Assembly: GCA_038106185.1 (NCBI GenBank)
Contig: JAYODE010000016.1
Span: 1 to 64,000 of the forward strand
From: UBA4582 sp038106185
Lineage (GTDB): Bacteria; Pseudomonadota; Gammaproteobacteria; Pseudomonadales; Azotimanducaceae
Direction: 5' to 3'
Length of the DNA: 64,000 nt
This document shows, piece after piece, positions 18,838 through 27,654 of the stretch. Below the pieces are notes generated by a model, which was not told the DNA's origin, made no database searches, and saw only the letters and a program-made list of their open reading frames with translations. Numbering within the stretch: the first letter of the stretch is position 1; each line of letters begins with the position of its first letter. The position numbers were made by a program, and so were the translations under genes.

Positions 18838-20826
18838 ATGCTGACGCCTACCGACAACACGCCACCCATTGATGCGCCGCTCTGGCAGCCTTCGGCGAGC
18901 CGAATCAAAGCATCACAGCTGATGCAGTTCCAGCAAGGGCTTGGCATGCCTGATCTGAGTTATTCGGCATTTCATGAGTGGTCAGTACTGCAGCCAGGGT
19001 TGTTCTGGAACGCCGTTTGGGACTATGCCGGCATCATCGGCAGCAAAGGCGTTGATGACTCGAGTTCACCTCGTGTGCTGATCCACTCGACAAAGATGCC
19101 AGGCGCACAATTTTTTCCCGACGCACGTTTAAACTTCGCCGAAAATTTGCTGCGCGACCAGGCAGATGGCATTGCCTTGATCAGCCGCCTTGAAACTGGC
19201 CGGCGTCGGCAAATCAGCCATGCTGAGCTGCGCCAACAAGTCGCCAGCCTGGCCAATGCGCTGCGCACCCTGGGCATCGAGCCTGGCGATCGAGTCGCCG
19301 CTTTGCTACCCAATATCATAGAAACTGTGGTGATCATGTTGGCGACGACGAGCTTAGGGGCTGTCTTTACCTCCTGCTCTCCTGACTTTGGCGAGAACGG
19401 TGTGTTTGACCGCTTCAGCCAGACTACGCCAAAGATTCTGTTTGCCGCAGACGGATACTTCTACAACGGCAGAACCATCGACAGTCGCGCCATCGCGGTG
19501 GCGTTGGGCGAGCGTATCGACGCCATTCAACAGGTCATCATGATCAAGGTGATCGGCCAGGACTCGGTTGACTTTCCATTGCCTGACAACTGTCAGGACT
19601 ACGAAGCTGTACTTCAAGAATTCGCTACGAAGAATTTAACTTTCAATCGGGTCGGCTTTAATGATCCGTTATACATCCTGTATTCCTCCGGCACCACTGG
19701 TACACCAAAATGCATAGTTCACGGTGTTGGCGGTACCCTTCTGCAGCATATGAAGGAACATAAACTGCATGTCGATCTGCGATCAGGTGATCGGCTGTTT
19801 TATTACACCACTTGTGGCTGGATGATGTGGAACTGGCTGATCAGCGGCCTGGCGAGTGGTGCGACCCTAGTGCTCTACGACGGTTCACCCACCGCACCCA
19901 GTGTGACGAGTCTCTGGGATCTGGCTGAAGAAGAGGAGATCTCGGTATTTGGCACCAGCGCTCGCTACTTAGCCAGCTTGGAGAAGCTTAACTTCAAACC
20001 AGCCGATCATTACGCACTGCCAAAACTGCAGACGATCTTATCTACCGGATCACCCTTGTCGGCTGAAAGCTTTCGTTACGTTTATAGGAATATCAAAGCC
20101 GACGTCTGTCTGGCGTCTATCTCGGGAGGTACCGACATTATCTCCTGTTTTGCTTTGGGTAACGTTTGCCTGCCCGTCTATGCGGGGGAACTGCAATGCG
20201 CTGGCCTGGGCATGGACGTTGATGTCGTGAACGAAAAGGCCGAACCCATTCGTGGCGAAAAAGGTGAATTGGTCTGCCGGCTGCCCTTTCTCGCCATGCC
20301 GACCGGATTCTGGCAGGACCCTCAAGGGGAAAAATATCACGCGGCTTACTTCGAGCGATTTCCCGGACTCTGGGCTCAAGGCGATTATGCCGAGAAGACT
20401 TTCCACCAGGGCTTTATCATTCACGGCCGGTCTGATGCTGTGCTGAACCCTGGCGGGGTCAGGATTGGTACTGCCGAAATTTATCGTCAGGTAGAAAGGG
20501 TTCCACAGGTCCTGGACGCCCTGTGTGTTGGCCAACAATGGCAAGGCGATATCAGGATTATTCTCTTTGTTGTACTGAGACCCGGCGTGAGCCTTGACTC
20601 AACCCTAAAGCAACACATAGCGTCGGTCATTCGCACCCATGCGACCCCTCGACATGTGCCAGCAAAAATCCTTCAGGTGGCAGATATACCCAGAACCATA
20701 TCTGGCAAGATCGTTGAATTGGCTGTGCGTAATGTGATTCATGGACTGCCTGTCACAAATACGGATGCTCTCGCCAATCCGCAGACGCTTAAGTACTTTC
20801 AGGATCTGGACGAACTCAAGCAATAA
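18838..20826 (+). CDS. acetoacetate--CoA ligase (acetoacetyl-CoA synthetase)
   Basis: 662-residue ANL-superfamily adenylating enzyme. The N-terminal SYSAFHEWSVLQPGLFWNAV and WDYAGIIG segments are typical of acetoacetyl-CoA synthetase; the AMP-binding loop YSSGTTGTPKCIVHG is near residue 283, CGWMMWNWLISGL near 326, and the C-terminal PRTISGKIVELAVRN near 621 contains the catalytic Lys. It activates acetoacetate (or a close 3-oxoacid) with ATP for ketone-body or PHB-related metabolism. The ATG at 18838 gives family length; further upstream in-frame codons run into the assembly gap. Divergent from galT. Confidence 0.92.
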   Translation: MLTPTDNTPPIDAPLWQPSASRIKASQLMQFQQGLGMPDLSYSAFHEWSVLQPGLFWNAVWDYAGIIGSKGVDDSSSPRVLIHSTKMPGAQFFPDARLNFAENLLRDQADGIALISRLETGRRRQISHAELRQQVASLANALRTLGIEPGDRVAALLPNIIETVVIMLATTSLGAVFTSCSPDFGENGVFDRFSQTTPKILFAADGYFYNGRTIDSRAIAVALGERIDAIQQVIMIKVIGQDSVDFPLPDNCQDYEAVLQEFATKNLTFNRVGFNDPLYILYSSGTTGTPKCIVHGVGGTLLQHMKEHKLHVDLRSGDRLFYYTTCGWMMWNWLISGLASGATLVLYDGSPTAPSVTSLWDLAEEEEISVFGTSARYLASLEKLNFKPADHYALPKLQTILSTGSPLSAESFRYVYRNIKADVCLASISGGTDIISCFALGNVCLPVYAGELQCAGLGMDVDVVNEKAEPIRGEKGELVCRLPFLAMPTGFWQDPQGEKYHAAYFERFPGLWAQGDYAEKTFHQGFIIHGRSDAVLNPGGVRIGTAEIYRQVERVPQVLDALCVGQQWQGDIRIILFVVLRPGVSLDSTLKQHIASVIRTHATPRHVPAKILQVADIPRTISGKIVELAVRNVIHGLPVTNTDALANPQTLKYFQDLDELKQ

Positions 20827-20910
20827 CGCGACTCAGGCCTGACGAGCCTGGACTCACTCGCTGACTGCATCTTTTTATTCGCCCGAGCCGAGTTTTTATT
20901 ACTGATGTTT

Positions 20911-21030
20911 CGATTGCTGGGCTATCGATTGCTGGGCTTTCGATTGCTGGGCTTTGAATTGCTGGGCTTTCGATTACTGGGCTATCGATTGTTGGGCTAT
21001 CGATCGTTGGGCTTTGGATTGCTGGGATTT
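20911..21030. repeat. 15-bp tandem repeat array (CGATTGCTGGGCTTT)
   Basis: Eight consecutive degenerate 15-base units in the spacer between the acetoacetate-CoA ligase and the mtrA-like gene. Substitutions fall mainly in the first and last bases of the unit. First of five arrays in a 750-base gene-free stretch. Confidence 0.95.
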
Positions 21031-21065
21031 AAGGCGCGGCTCGAGCATATTCCAGCGGCCAATTC

Positions 21066-21130
21066 CCGGCACCTGATATTCCAGCACCTTATATTCCAGC
21101 ACCTTATATTCCAGCACCTTAATATGCCAG
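21066..21130. repeat. 15-bp tandem repeat array (CCAGCACCTTATATT)
   Basis: Four units, two of them identical, ending about 25 bases upstream of the FNR-like box. Unit sequence unrelated to the neighbouring arrays. Confidence 0.9.
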
Positions 21131-21153
21131 CGCCATAACCCCCAGTGCCTTAA

Positions 21154-21195
21154 GTGATACATATCAAGGCATTCACCACTGCAGTTTCCAATAAT
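21154..21195 (+). promoter_or_regulatory. FNR-like class II promoter of the mtr cluster
   Basis: GTGATACATATCAA at 21154-21167 matches the FNR consensus TTGATnnnnATCAA at 9 of 10 defined positions. Placing its centre (21160.5) at -41.5, as in class II FNR promoters, puts +1 at 21202 and the -10 element exactly at 21190-21195, where AATAAT matches TATAAT at 5 of 6 positions. This implies oxygen-controlled activation (FNR/Anr/EtrA family) and an mRNA leader of about 380 bases. The box is seen; regulation is inferred. Confidence 0.7.
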
Positions 21196-21210
21196 AGGCA
21201 GGTCTTTCGT

Positions 21211-21360
21211 TCACCACCAAGCTGTTCAACAACAAGCTATTCAACAACAAGCTGTTCAACAACAAGCTGTTCAACAACAGGCTATTCAACAACAGGCTAT
21301 TCAACAACAGGCTATTCACCAACAAGCTATTCAACAACAGGCTATTCACCAACAAGCTTT
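21211..21360. repeat. 15-bp tandem repeat array in the mtrA leader (TCAACAACAAGCTAT)
   Basis: Ten consecutive 15-base units, starting 9 bases after the predicted transcription start of the mtr cluster. Because 15 is a multiple of 3 and the unit has no stop in this frame, the array stays open in the mtrA frame and would read as S-T-T-G-Y type pentapeptides if translated. No start codon with a ribosome-binding site is seen upstream of it, so it is more likely untranslated leader. Confidence 0.92.
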
Positions 21361-21450
21361 TCACCACTAACCAAGGTACTTCACATCCTCACAGTGTCTG
21401 ACTCGTCGAATATTTTCCTGCCGAACGTCTTATCGCTATCACGATCAGCT

Positions 21451-21566
21451 CAGCCCTGTTCCACTCAGCCCTGTTCCACTCAGCCCTGCCTGTACTTACA
21501 TCTCAACAGCGGCTGCATCTCCAGCGACATCTCCAGCTACATCTCCAGGTACATCTCCAGATCCAT
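21451..21566. repeat. two further arrays in the mtrA leader (15-bp and 12-bp units)
   Basis: 21451-21488 holds two and a half copies of CAGCCCTGTTCCACT; 21516-21566 holds four copies of a 12-mer close to CATCTCCAGCTA. Both units are multiples of three and keep the frame open toward the mtrA-like coding sequence. Confidence 0.85.
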
Positions 21567-21579
21567 CGGCGACATCTTA

Positions 21580-22428
21580 GTGGGCGCATTGTTCAGAATA
21601 CTGCGCCGGCTGGGCCCCGGCCTTGTTGGGTTGATGTTGGCCGCCGGCAGCACAGCTGAGGCACTGACCTGCGACGCTTGTCATCCAGCACAGAAGAACA
21701 ATCTTGGCTTCAAACACGCAGCCAAGCAGCTCAGCTGCCAGCAATGCCATGGCGACAGCATCGAACACCTGAAAGACCCTCGACAAGCGCCTTCCCTGCC
21801 TTTTTCAGCCGATCGCTTTCAAGGGGATCAACAAAATCAGATCTGCCTTAACTGTCATACCGATAGCGCTCGACTCGGCTGGTCCTTCAGCGCTCACGCT
21901 TTGGCGGACGTGCAGTGCACTGACTGCCATCAGCTGCACCAACCAGCCGATGAGGTTATGCAGCCCCAGACCCAGACCAAAATCTGCGCCGGTTGCCATC
22001 AGGATATCAAGGCCCAGCTAAACTACCCGCACCGCCATCCGGTCCTGGAAGGTCAGGTTGCCTGCAGTGACTGTCATGCTGCGCACGATAATGCCGCGGC
22101 TCATGGCCTTAAAACCACCAACCCCACCGACACCTGTATCGCCTGTCATCCAGAGACCCGCGGACCCTTTCTGTTTGAGCATGATCCAGTCACCGAGGAT
22201 TGTGGTCTGTGTCATCAACCACACGGTTCAACTATCGAATCCCTGTTAGTCGCCCGCAGCCCATTTCTCTGTCAGCAGTGTCATATGGCCAGCGGTCATT
22301 CCAGCCGACTGAACGATGGCACGGCTCTGGCGGCAACTAGCAGTAATTTGCTTGCCCGCGGTTGCAGTAATTGTCACAGCCAGGTTCATGGTTCGAACCA
22401 TCCTGCTGGCGCGCGCCTGACGAGATAG
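21580..22428 (+). CDS. mtrA: MtrA/DmsE-family periplasmic decaheme c-type cytochrome
   Basis: Ten CXXCH haem-binding motifs (first CDACH at 21670, last CSNCH at 22363) make this a decaheme cytochrome. Segments EHDPVTEDCGLCHQPHGS and the terminal NCHSQVHGSNHP are close to Shewanella MtrA. MtrA sits in the periplasm and inside the MtrB barrel, passing electrons between inner-membrane quinol dehydrogenase and the cell surface. The start is uncertain: GTG 21580 or TTG 21589 would give a good signal peptide (RILRRLGPGLVGLMLAAGSTAEA) but neither has a clear ribosome-binding site. The frame is open back to 21154 through tandem repeats. The mtrB-like ATG follows the stop directly. Confidence 0.88.
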   Translation: MGALFRILRRLGPGLVGLMLAAGSTAEALTCDACHPAQKNNLGFKHAAKQLSCQQCHGDSIEHLKDPRQAPSLPFSADRFQGDQQNQICLNCHTDSARLGWSFSAHALADVQCTDCHQLHQPADEVMQPQTQTKICAGCHQDIKAQLNYPHRHPVLEGQVACSDCHAAHDNAAAHGLKTTNPTDTCIACHPETRGPFLFEHDPVTEDCGLCHQPHGSTIESLLVARSPFLCQQCHMASGHSSRLNDGTALAATSSNLLARGCSNCHSQVHGSNHPAGARLTR

Positions 22429-24645
22429 ATGATGCCGATTCCCTTCAACGGATCGGCTCTGCTAACTGCCTGCTTATTGGCGACAGCAGTCGCCGTATCC
22501 GCAGAATCTGTCGATTCAAACGAAGGGAGTCTGGCGCTACGCTGGACCTGGCTCAGCCGAGACAACTACACCCTGAACCAATACCAGCGAGTGGGCGGTC
22601 ACGGCAACCACCTGGGGATTGACTTGCAGCTTCACTCTCAAGGGTCGAGGCAGGGTTTAACCACAAACCCGAACTGGACAGTAGAATTACAGAACCTGGG
22701 GTTGCCAGCGCTGGCGGCAAGATTCTCCCTCGACACGCTCGACTCGCTGGCATTGAACATCAGCTACCGCGAGATCACTCAGCAACACAATAACTCTGGC
22801 TTGACGCCCTTTACTGGCACTGATCATCTGGTGCTGCCGGCACGCTGGCGGTCGAGCAGCCGATCCGACGACTTCAATCCTGAGCTGTTTACTCAGCACC
22901 TGAACCCGGCGCTCATGCGGCGCAACCTGCGCCTGGATCTGAGCCAGCCCATCATGGCTGGCTGGCAGGTCAACGCGCAGGTCGAGCTAGAAAGAAAGAC
23001 CGGCACTCGCCTGACAGGTATGGCCATCTACACCAATGCCGCCAATCCCCATGGGGCGCTGCTACCCATGCCCGTTGATCAAGCATCTCTGATCTATGGC
23101 CTGAAGGTTGAGTACACTGGTACTGGCAGCGTTTTCAGCCTGGGTTACAACTTCAACCGGTTTGACAACCATTATCATCGGCTAACCTGGCAGAATCCTT
23201 TTCTCAGTGGCCTCGGCCCCGGGTTTGACTATCCAGACGGCACAGGCTCCTACGCCAGCGCCCCCGACACTGACAGCCACCAATGGCTGCTCAGCGCGGG
23301 CCGGCAGCTAACCCATAATATCCGTATTAGCCTGGATGGCAGCGCAACCAAAACACGGCAAAACGATGACCTGGTACAGGCAGCAGAAGCCGGTTTCTCG
23401 CCACCGGAGGCGAGGCTGCCGCTGACTCGATTAAATGGTGGACTCGCCAATAATACCCTGAGCCTGGCGCTGCAAACCCAACCATTGCAGCGAGTCGCGG
23501 TAAATTTTCGCTACGGATTTCGGCAGCGCGAGAACACGCTGGACCGGCTTGCCTGGCCCCTGCTTCGCGGAGATGGCAGCGATTCAACGGATACAGATCC
23601 GACGATTTATAATCGGCCACTGAATCTTGAGCAAGACAGCTATCGAATCGATGTTAACTGGCGCGCGAAAAACCGCAGCCGAATTCAACTGCGTTATGAC
23701 TATCTTCGCACCGCACGAAATTATGCGTCGGTCAATATCACACGCGAGGATAGGTATGCACTGACTGTGCAGCTGCCCGCCTCTGCCCGTGTTAAACATC
23801 GCCTGAGCCTGACCCGAGTCGATCTGGCGGGTTCCACCTACGAGTGGTCCAGGGCTTTTTTTCAGACGCTGAATATTCATCTCATCAACCAGCTGCCGAA
23901 CAACCAACGATTCGCTAACCATCCGCTACTGCGTCAGTACAGCCTTGCAAATCAGGAGAAGACCGGTATTGATTGGCTTACTAGCTATCAGCCAACCCCG
24001 GCCTGGACTCTGCATTTCAAAGGCGAGACTCAATTCGTAAACTTTGACAAGAGCGAACTCGGCTTGACCGACGTGCAGGATACCCACTTCAATCTCAGCA
24101 CCAATTATCAGCATTCGGTGCGCCTCAATAGCACTGGCTGGGTAGATTATCGCATTCAGCAACGGCGTCAGACGGGTCGCGACTTTCTCGGCGGTATCAA
24201 CAAGCCCGCTAACATCCGCATACCACCCTACCCGCAAGGCAGCGACCCGACACGCAATTATGAGACCGACCAGAGCAACGCCACGATCGGCGTGGGGGCG
24301 AGTGTCGAGTGGCAGTTTAATGAGCGTCTCTCACTGAGCTTCGACTACAGCTGGCTGCATGGCGAAGAGACATTTGAACTAGAGACTGCTGGCGCGCGTG
24401 ATCTCGACGGCAGCGACTTGCCGACTATTGTTAATCGACTACACAGTATCAAGAGCCTGCTGCGATTCGAGCCGCGCCAGGCGCTGCAGTTAACCCTGGA
24501 ACATCAGTATCTGCGATTGGCGGATAACAACTGGCAATGGCAGAACGTCAGCCTGGACACGCTGAGCCGAGTGCTCGGCACCGGTCAGCGCAATCCAAAT
24601 GACATAGTCCATCAACTGACACTGGGTTTGCAATATCGCTTCTAG
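22429..24645 (+). CDS. mtrB: MtrB/PioB-family decaheme-associated outer-membrane beta-barrel
   Basis: 738-residue outer-membrane protein with a signal peptide (LLTACLLATAVAVSAES) followed by alternating beta-strand patterns through to a terminal Phe (LTLGLQYRF), as in outer-membrane barrels. Position between an MtrA-type and an MtrC-type decaheme cytochrome and its length identify it as MtrB, the porin that sheathes MtrA across the outer membrane. The N-terminal CXXC motif found in Shewanella MtrB is not present in the first mature residues. The ATG abuts the mtrA stop and a second ATG follows, so the operon is tightly packed. Confidence 0.88.
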   Translation: MMPIPFNGSALLTACLLATAVAVSAESVDSNEGSLALRWTWLSRDNYTLNQYQRVGGHGNHLGIDLQLHSQGSRQGLTTNPNWTVELQNLGLPALAARFSLDTLDSLALNISYREITQQHNNSGLTPFTGTDHLVLPARWRSSSRSDDFNPELFTQHLNPALMRRNLRLDLSQPIMAGWQVNAQVELERKTGTRLTGMAIYTNAANPHGALLPMPVDQASLIYGLKVEYTGTGSVFSLGYNFNRFDNHYHRLTWQNPFLSGLGPGFDYPDGTGSYASAPDTDSHQWLLSAGRQLTHNIRISLDGSATKTRQNDDLVQAAEAGFSPPEARLPLTRLNGGLANNTLSLALQTQPLQRVAVNFRYGFRQRENTLDRLAWPLLRGDGSDSTDTDPTIYNRPLNLEQDSYRIDVNWRAKNRSRIQLRYDYLRTARNYASVNITREDRYALTVQLPASARVKHRLSLTRVDLAGSTYEWSRAFFQTLNIHLINQLPNNQRFANHPLLRQYSLANQEKTGIDWLTSYQPTPAWTLHFKGETQFVNFDKSELGLTDVQDTHFNLSTNYQHSVRLNSTGWVDYRIQQRRQTGRDFLGGINKPANIRIPPYPQGSDPTRNYETDQSNATIGVGASVEWQFNERLSLSFDYSWLHGEETFELETAGARDLDGSDLPTIVNRLHSIKSLLRFEPRQALQLTLEHQYLRLADNNWQWQNVSLDTLSRVLGTGQRNPNDIVHQLTLGLQYRF

Positions 24646-24657
24646 GAGACCGATAAC

Positions 24658-26850
24658 GTGAAGATCAAATGCACAGTCGACCATCACCCCTTTGATCAGT
24701 CCTGTTTTCTGGGACGAGTTCGCTCACTGGCAACCGGGACGCTGTTGTGCCTGATACTCTCCGGGTGCGGCGGTGGCGGTGGCGGTGTCGCTGCACCCCA
24801 GGCGAGTCCCGGTCCCATTGCGCCCAATGGCCCCGTAACGCCAGCTGAGCCATTCCCCGCACCAGACAGGCCAAACGAATATGTCAGGGCGCAGCAGGTG
24901 AGCGCAACGATTACTGCGGTACACATCAATTCTTCGCCGGCTGTCGACTTCACTCTGGTCGATGGGCTTGGTATTGGACTGACTGGCCTGACCTTAGCCA
25001 ATGTCAGGTTCCATATTGCCAAACTGGTCCCAGGCGCTGGAGGCGACAGCAGTTACTGGCAAAGCTATCTGAATCGCTCGGCAGTCCCTCGTGTCCATCC
25101 CGGCAATCCGGTCGCGATTCAGGCTACCGCCGAACGGGATGGTAGCCTGACCGATCATGGCGATGGCACCTATACCTACTTGTTCAAAACGGACATCACC
25201 CAGGTCACGACTCCGCTGGCGGTGAGCTACGAGCCACTGCTGACTCACAGAGTCGGCATTCGACTAACCGGCGGCCCTGTCAGTAACACCAGCTTTGACT
25301 GGATGCCTGCAACCCAATCAAACACGGGTCTGGCCCATCGGGATATCGTCGCCAATGACAGCTGCAATAGTTGTCATGGAACACTGACGGCGCACGGGGG
25401 CGGTTACACCGACATGCAATTGTGTGTGCTCTGTCATAACCCTGTGTCGACTGAACCTAATTCGCGTGCCAGTCTGGACTTCAAAGTGATGATTCACAAA
25501 ATTCATCAGGGGCATCAGCTGCCAAGCGTGATCAACGGCGGAAAGTACCAGCTTTATGGATTTGGCGATCGTCTGATCGACTTCAGCAACATTGTCTTTC
25601 CCCAGGACAACCGCAACTGCGGCACCTGTCACGCTGGCACCGCAACGCAGGACGCCAAGATACATACGGCAAGCCTGACCCGCGACGGCGATAACTGGGC
25701 CGAAGTACCTTCACAACAAGCCTGCGGCGCCTGCCACGACAACCTGGATTTTTCGACGCATTTTGGCGACCAAGTAGATAACAGTGGATGTCAGAGTTGC
25801 CATAGCTTGACCGGCATTGCCGGCACTGTCGCCAGTGATCATTACAATGAACGGGTCGAAGGCACCGCTCGATTTGCCCTTCGAGTGCATTCAGTCACTC
25901 AAACCGCGCCCGGCCAAAATCCGCTGATCACTTTCTCACTGACGAACCCGCAAAACGACAATGAAGCCATCGAGATGACCAGCACCAGGATCAATCGACT
26001 GAGAGCTGCCCTTGCCTGGCCTACCACCGACTTTAGCAACGACGGCGCAGCGAGCCCCAACTACAGCCGAACAGATGCGCCGAGCCTGGCAGTGCCACTG
26101 GGTGATGGGCGCTACTCGCTGACCGCCACCACAGCGATACCCACCGCAATCACGGGCAGCGGCATGTTGATCTTCGAAGGTCGATTCAACGGCAGCGAAG
26201 CACTGATTCCTTTGGTCACGACCCCCACCTGGTTCGCGATCACAGACTCGATCCCCAAGCCTCGTCGGCAACTGGTCAGTACCGAGAAATGCAACGCCTG
26301 CCATGGCCTCACCACAGCCCATGGAGAAAATCGAGCCGATCCTCAAGCAGGCTGCCAGGGTTGTCACAACCCCAGGCTCGCCACCGACAACAAGGAGTCC
26401 CTGGATTTCAAGCGCATGATCCACGGCATTCACGCCGCTGGCTTTCGCCAACAACCCTTGTTATTGGATACACACCTCTACAGTCAGGCGAACGTCCAGT
26501 ATCCCGGTAATCTGGCGGCTTGTGACGCCTGTCACATTAATGACTCTTATGCTCTGCCACTGGCGTCCGGCGTCCTCGCATCAACCTATGACAGCGGCAC
26601 TGAGATCAATAACTATGCTGATGATCTGATGATCTCGGCGACGACCTCCGTTTGCAGCAGCTGTCATGACAGCGATCTGGCAGGCTTGCATATGGGGCAA
26701 AATGGGGCTGACTACTTCGCAAGCCAAGCGTCGGCTAATCGCGAGTCCTGTTTGATCTGCCATGGGCCAGGCCGCATCAGTGATGTCGCCAGGGTTCATG
26801 GGCTCACAACAAAAATAGCGAGCCGATCCAGCCAGGCTTACGAGGATTAG
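24658..26850 (+). CDS. mtrC: OmcA/MtrC-family decaheme c-type cytochrome lipoprotein
   Basis: 730-residue cell-surface cytochrome. A signal peptide with lipobox LSGC near residues 34-37 is followed by a run of glycines and a Pro-rich linker. Ten CXXCH motifs fall in two pentahaem groups, residues about 236-378 and 545-698, separated by a beta-rich domain, exactly the OmcA/MtrC domain plan. It would be the terminal reductase for Fe(III)/Mn(IV) minerals, humics or electrodes, or the entry point if electrons flow inward. The GTG start has TAGGAG nine bases upstream and lies 12 bases after mtrB. OmcA and MtrC are not distinguishable here by length alone. Confidence 0.9.
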   Translation: MKIKCTVDHHPFDQSCFLGRVRSLATGTLLCLILSGCGGGGGGVAAPQASPGPIAPNGPVTPAEPFPAPDRPNEYVRAQQVSATITAVHINSSPAVDFTLVDGLGIGLTGLTLANVRFHIAKLVPGAGGDSSYWQSYLNRSAVPRVHPGNPVAIQATAERDGSLTDHGDGTYTYLFKTDITQVTTPLAVSYEPLLTHRVGIRLTGGPVSNTSFDWMPATQSNTGLAHRDIVANDSCNSCHGTLTAHGGGYTDMQLCVLCHNPVSTEPNSRASLDFKVMIHKIHQGHQLPSVINGGKYQLYGFGDRLIDFSNIVFPQDNRNCGTCHAGTATQDAKIHTASLTRDGDNWAEVPSQQACGACHDNLDFSTHFGDQVDNSGCQSCHSLTGIAGTVASDHYNERVEGTARFALRVHSVTQTAPGQNPLITFSLTNPQNDNEAIEMTSTRINRLRAALAWPTTDFSNDGAASPNYSRTDAPSLAVPLGDGRYSLTATTAIPTAITGSGMLIFEGRFNGSEALIPLVTTPTWFAITDSIPKPRRQLVSTEKCNACHGLTTAHGENRADPQAGCQGCHNPRLATDNKESLDFKRMIHGIHAAGFRQQPLLLDTHLYSQANVQYPGNLAACDACHINDSYALPLASGVLASTYDSGTEINNYADDLMISATTSVCSSCHDSDLAGLHMGQNGADYFASQASANRESCLICHGPGRISDVARVHGLTTKIASRSSQAYED

Positions 26851-26876
26851 CCCTGACGGCCACCGGACGCTTGAAG

Positions 26877-26918
26877 TTGATATATATCACTCTCAAGCCA
26901 ACAAGAGCCCCTTAGAGT
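26877..26918 (+). promoter_or_regulatory. FNR-like class II promoter of the cymA-like gene
   Basis: TTGATATATATCAC at 26877-26890 matches TTGATnnnnATCAA at 9 of 10 defined positions. With the centre at -41.5, +1 is 26925 and the -10 element falls at 26913-26918, which reads TAGAGT (4 of 6 matches to TATAAT). It lies in the 101-base spacer between mtrC and the cymA-like gene, so the latter probably has its own oxygen-responsive promoter in addition to read-through. Confidence 0.7.
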
Positions 26919-26951
26919 AGGCCTGTCAGCAGCTAACCGGGGTCCTCCTGT

Positions 26952-27497
26952 ATGTCATGGCTTGCGAAGCGTGTTCGCTTGATCTGGCGCCATGCCGGCG
27001 TGCTGTCCATCGGGCTGTTTTTAGGTGCCATTCTGACGATCGGTTTTCACTGGAGCCTGGAAGTCACCAGCACCGAGTCGTTTTGTATTTCCTGCCACGA
27101 AATGCGGGACAACGCCTTTGTGTTAAGTCAATCTACAACGCATTTCAGCAACCGCACCGGCATCCATGTCACTTGCGCCGACTGCCACGAACCTCGAGGT
27201 TTTACGGCACGCATTGCGCGAAAGATTGAGGCTGCGCGAGAGGTCTACCATACATTGCTGGGTACTATCGACTCGCCGGAAAAATACGCTCAACGCCAAC
27301 CGCTGATGGCACAAAGGGTTCGAACCTGGCTGTTGAACTCAGACTCGGCAGTTTGTCGAAGCTGCCATCAAAACATGGACTTGTCTCAACAGTCGGGTCT
27401 CGCGCGCAGCGTACACAGTAATACCCTGAACACCGGCTCAACCTGCATTCAGTGCCATCAGGATGTCGGTCACGGCAAGCCGAGCCTGGGTGACTGA
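26952..27497 (+). CDS. NapC/NirT-family tetraheme cytochrome c (CymA-like quinol dehydrogenase)
   Basis: 181-residue membrane-anchored cytochrome: one N-terminal transmembrane helix (HAGVLSIGLFLGAILTIGF) then a periplasmic domain with four CXXCH motifs (CISCHEM, CADCH, CRSCH, CIQCH). Size and haem number equal CymA of Shewanella (187 residues), which oxidises menaquinol and reduces periplasmic MtrA. The CHEM pattern at haem 1 is typical of NrfH/NapC proteins. No nitrite, nitrate, TMAO or DMSO reductase gene is adjacent, and the mtr genes are, so the partner is most likely the decaheme conduit. It has its own FNR-like box. Confidence 0.88.
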   Translation: MSWLAKRVRLIWRHAGVLSIGLFLGAILTIGFHWSLEVTSTESFCISCHEMRDNAFVLSQSTTHFSNRTGIHVTCADCHEPRGFTARIARKIEAAREVYHTLLGTIDSPEKYAQRQPLMAQRVRTWLLNSDSAVCRSCHQNMDLSQQSGLARSVHSNTLNTGSTCIQCHQDVGHGKPSLGD

Positions 27498-27573
27498 GCT
27501 TTTTATGGAAAACTTTTTATGAATAGCATTTTATGAAGAGCACTGTATGAAGAGCTTTTTATCAAGAGCATTA
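27496..27573. repeat. 14-bp degenerate tandem repeat array (TGAAGAGCTTTTTA)
   Basis: Five degenerate units right after the cymA-like stop codon, which is part of the first unit. The rest of the 157-base spacer to the padR-like gene contains no recognised feature. Confidence 0.8.
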
Positions 27574-27654
27574 AAGGCTGATAGTTAATGCAATGCGCGG
27601 TACGCCAACCAGGGTGATTTGCTGCGAGTCTGAGATGGCCTCACGGAAACAGCG

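Noticed and set aside
21211..21360. CRISPR array
   Set aside because: The 15-base units are directly contiguous with no unique spacers, and no cas gene is present. The same applies to the other arrays in the window.
21211..21566. On/off phase variation of mtrA by repeat slippage
   Set aside because: All units are 12 or 15 bases, so copy-number change does not shift the reading frame; only a graded effect on leader or protein length is possible.
21154..21579. Translation of the mtrA-like protein from 21154
   Set aside because: That GTG lies inside the FNR-like box and upstream of the predicted transcription start, and the intervening region reads only as low-complexity repeats ahead of a normal signal peptide.
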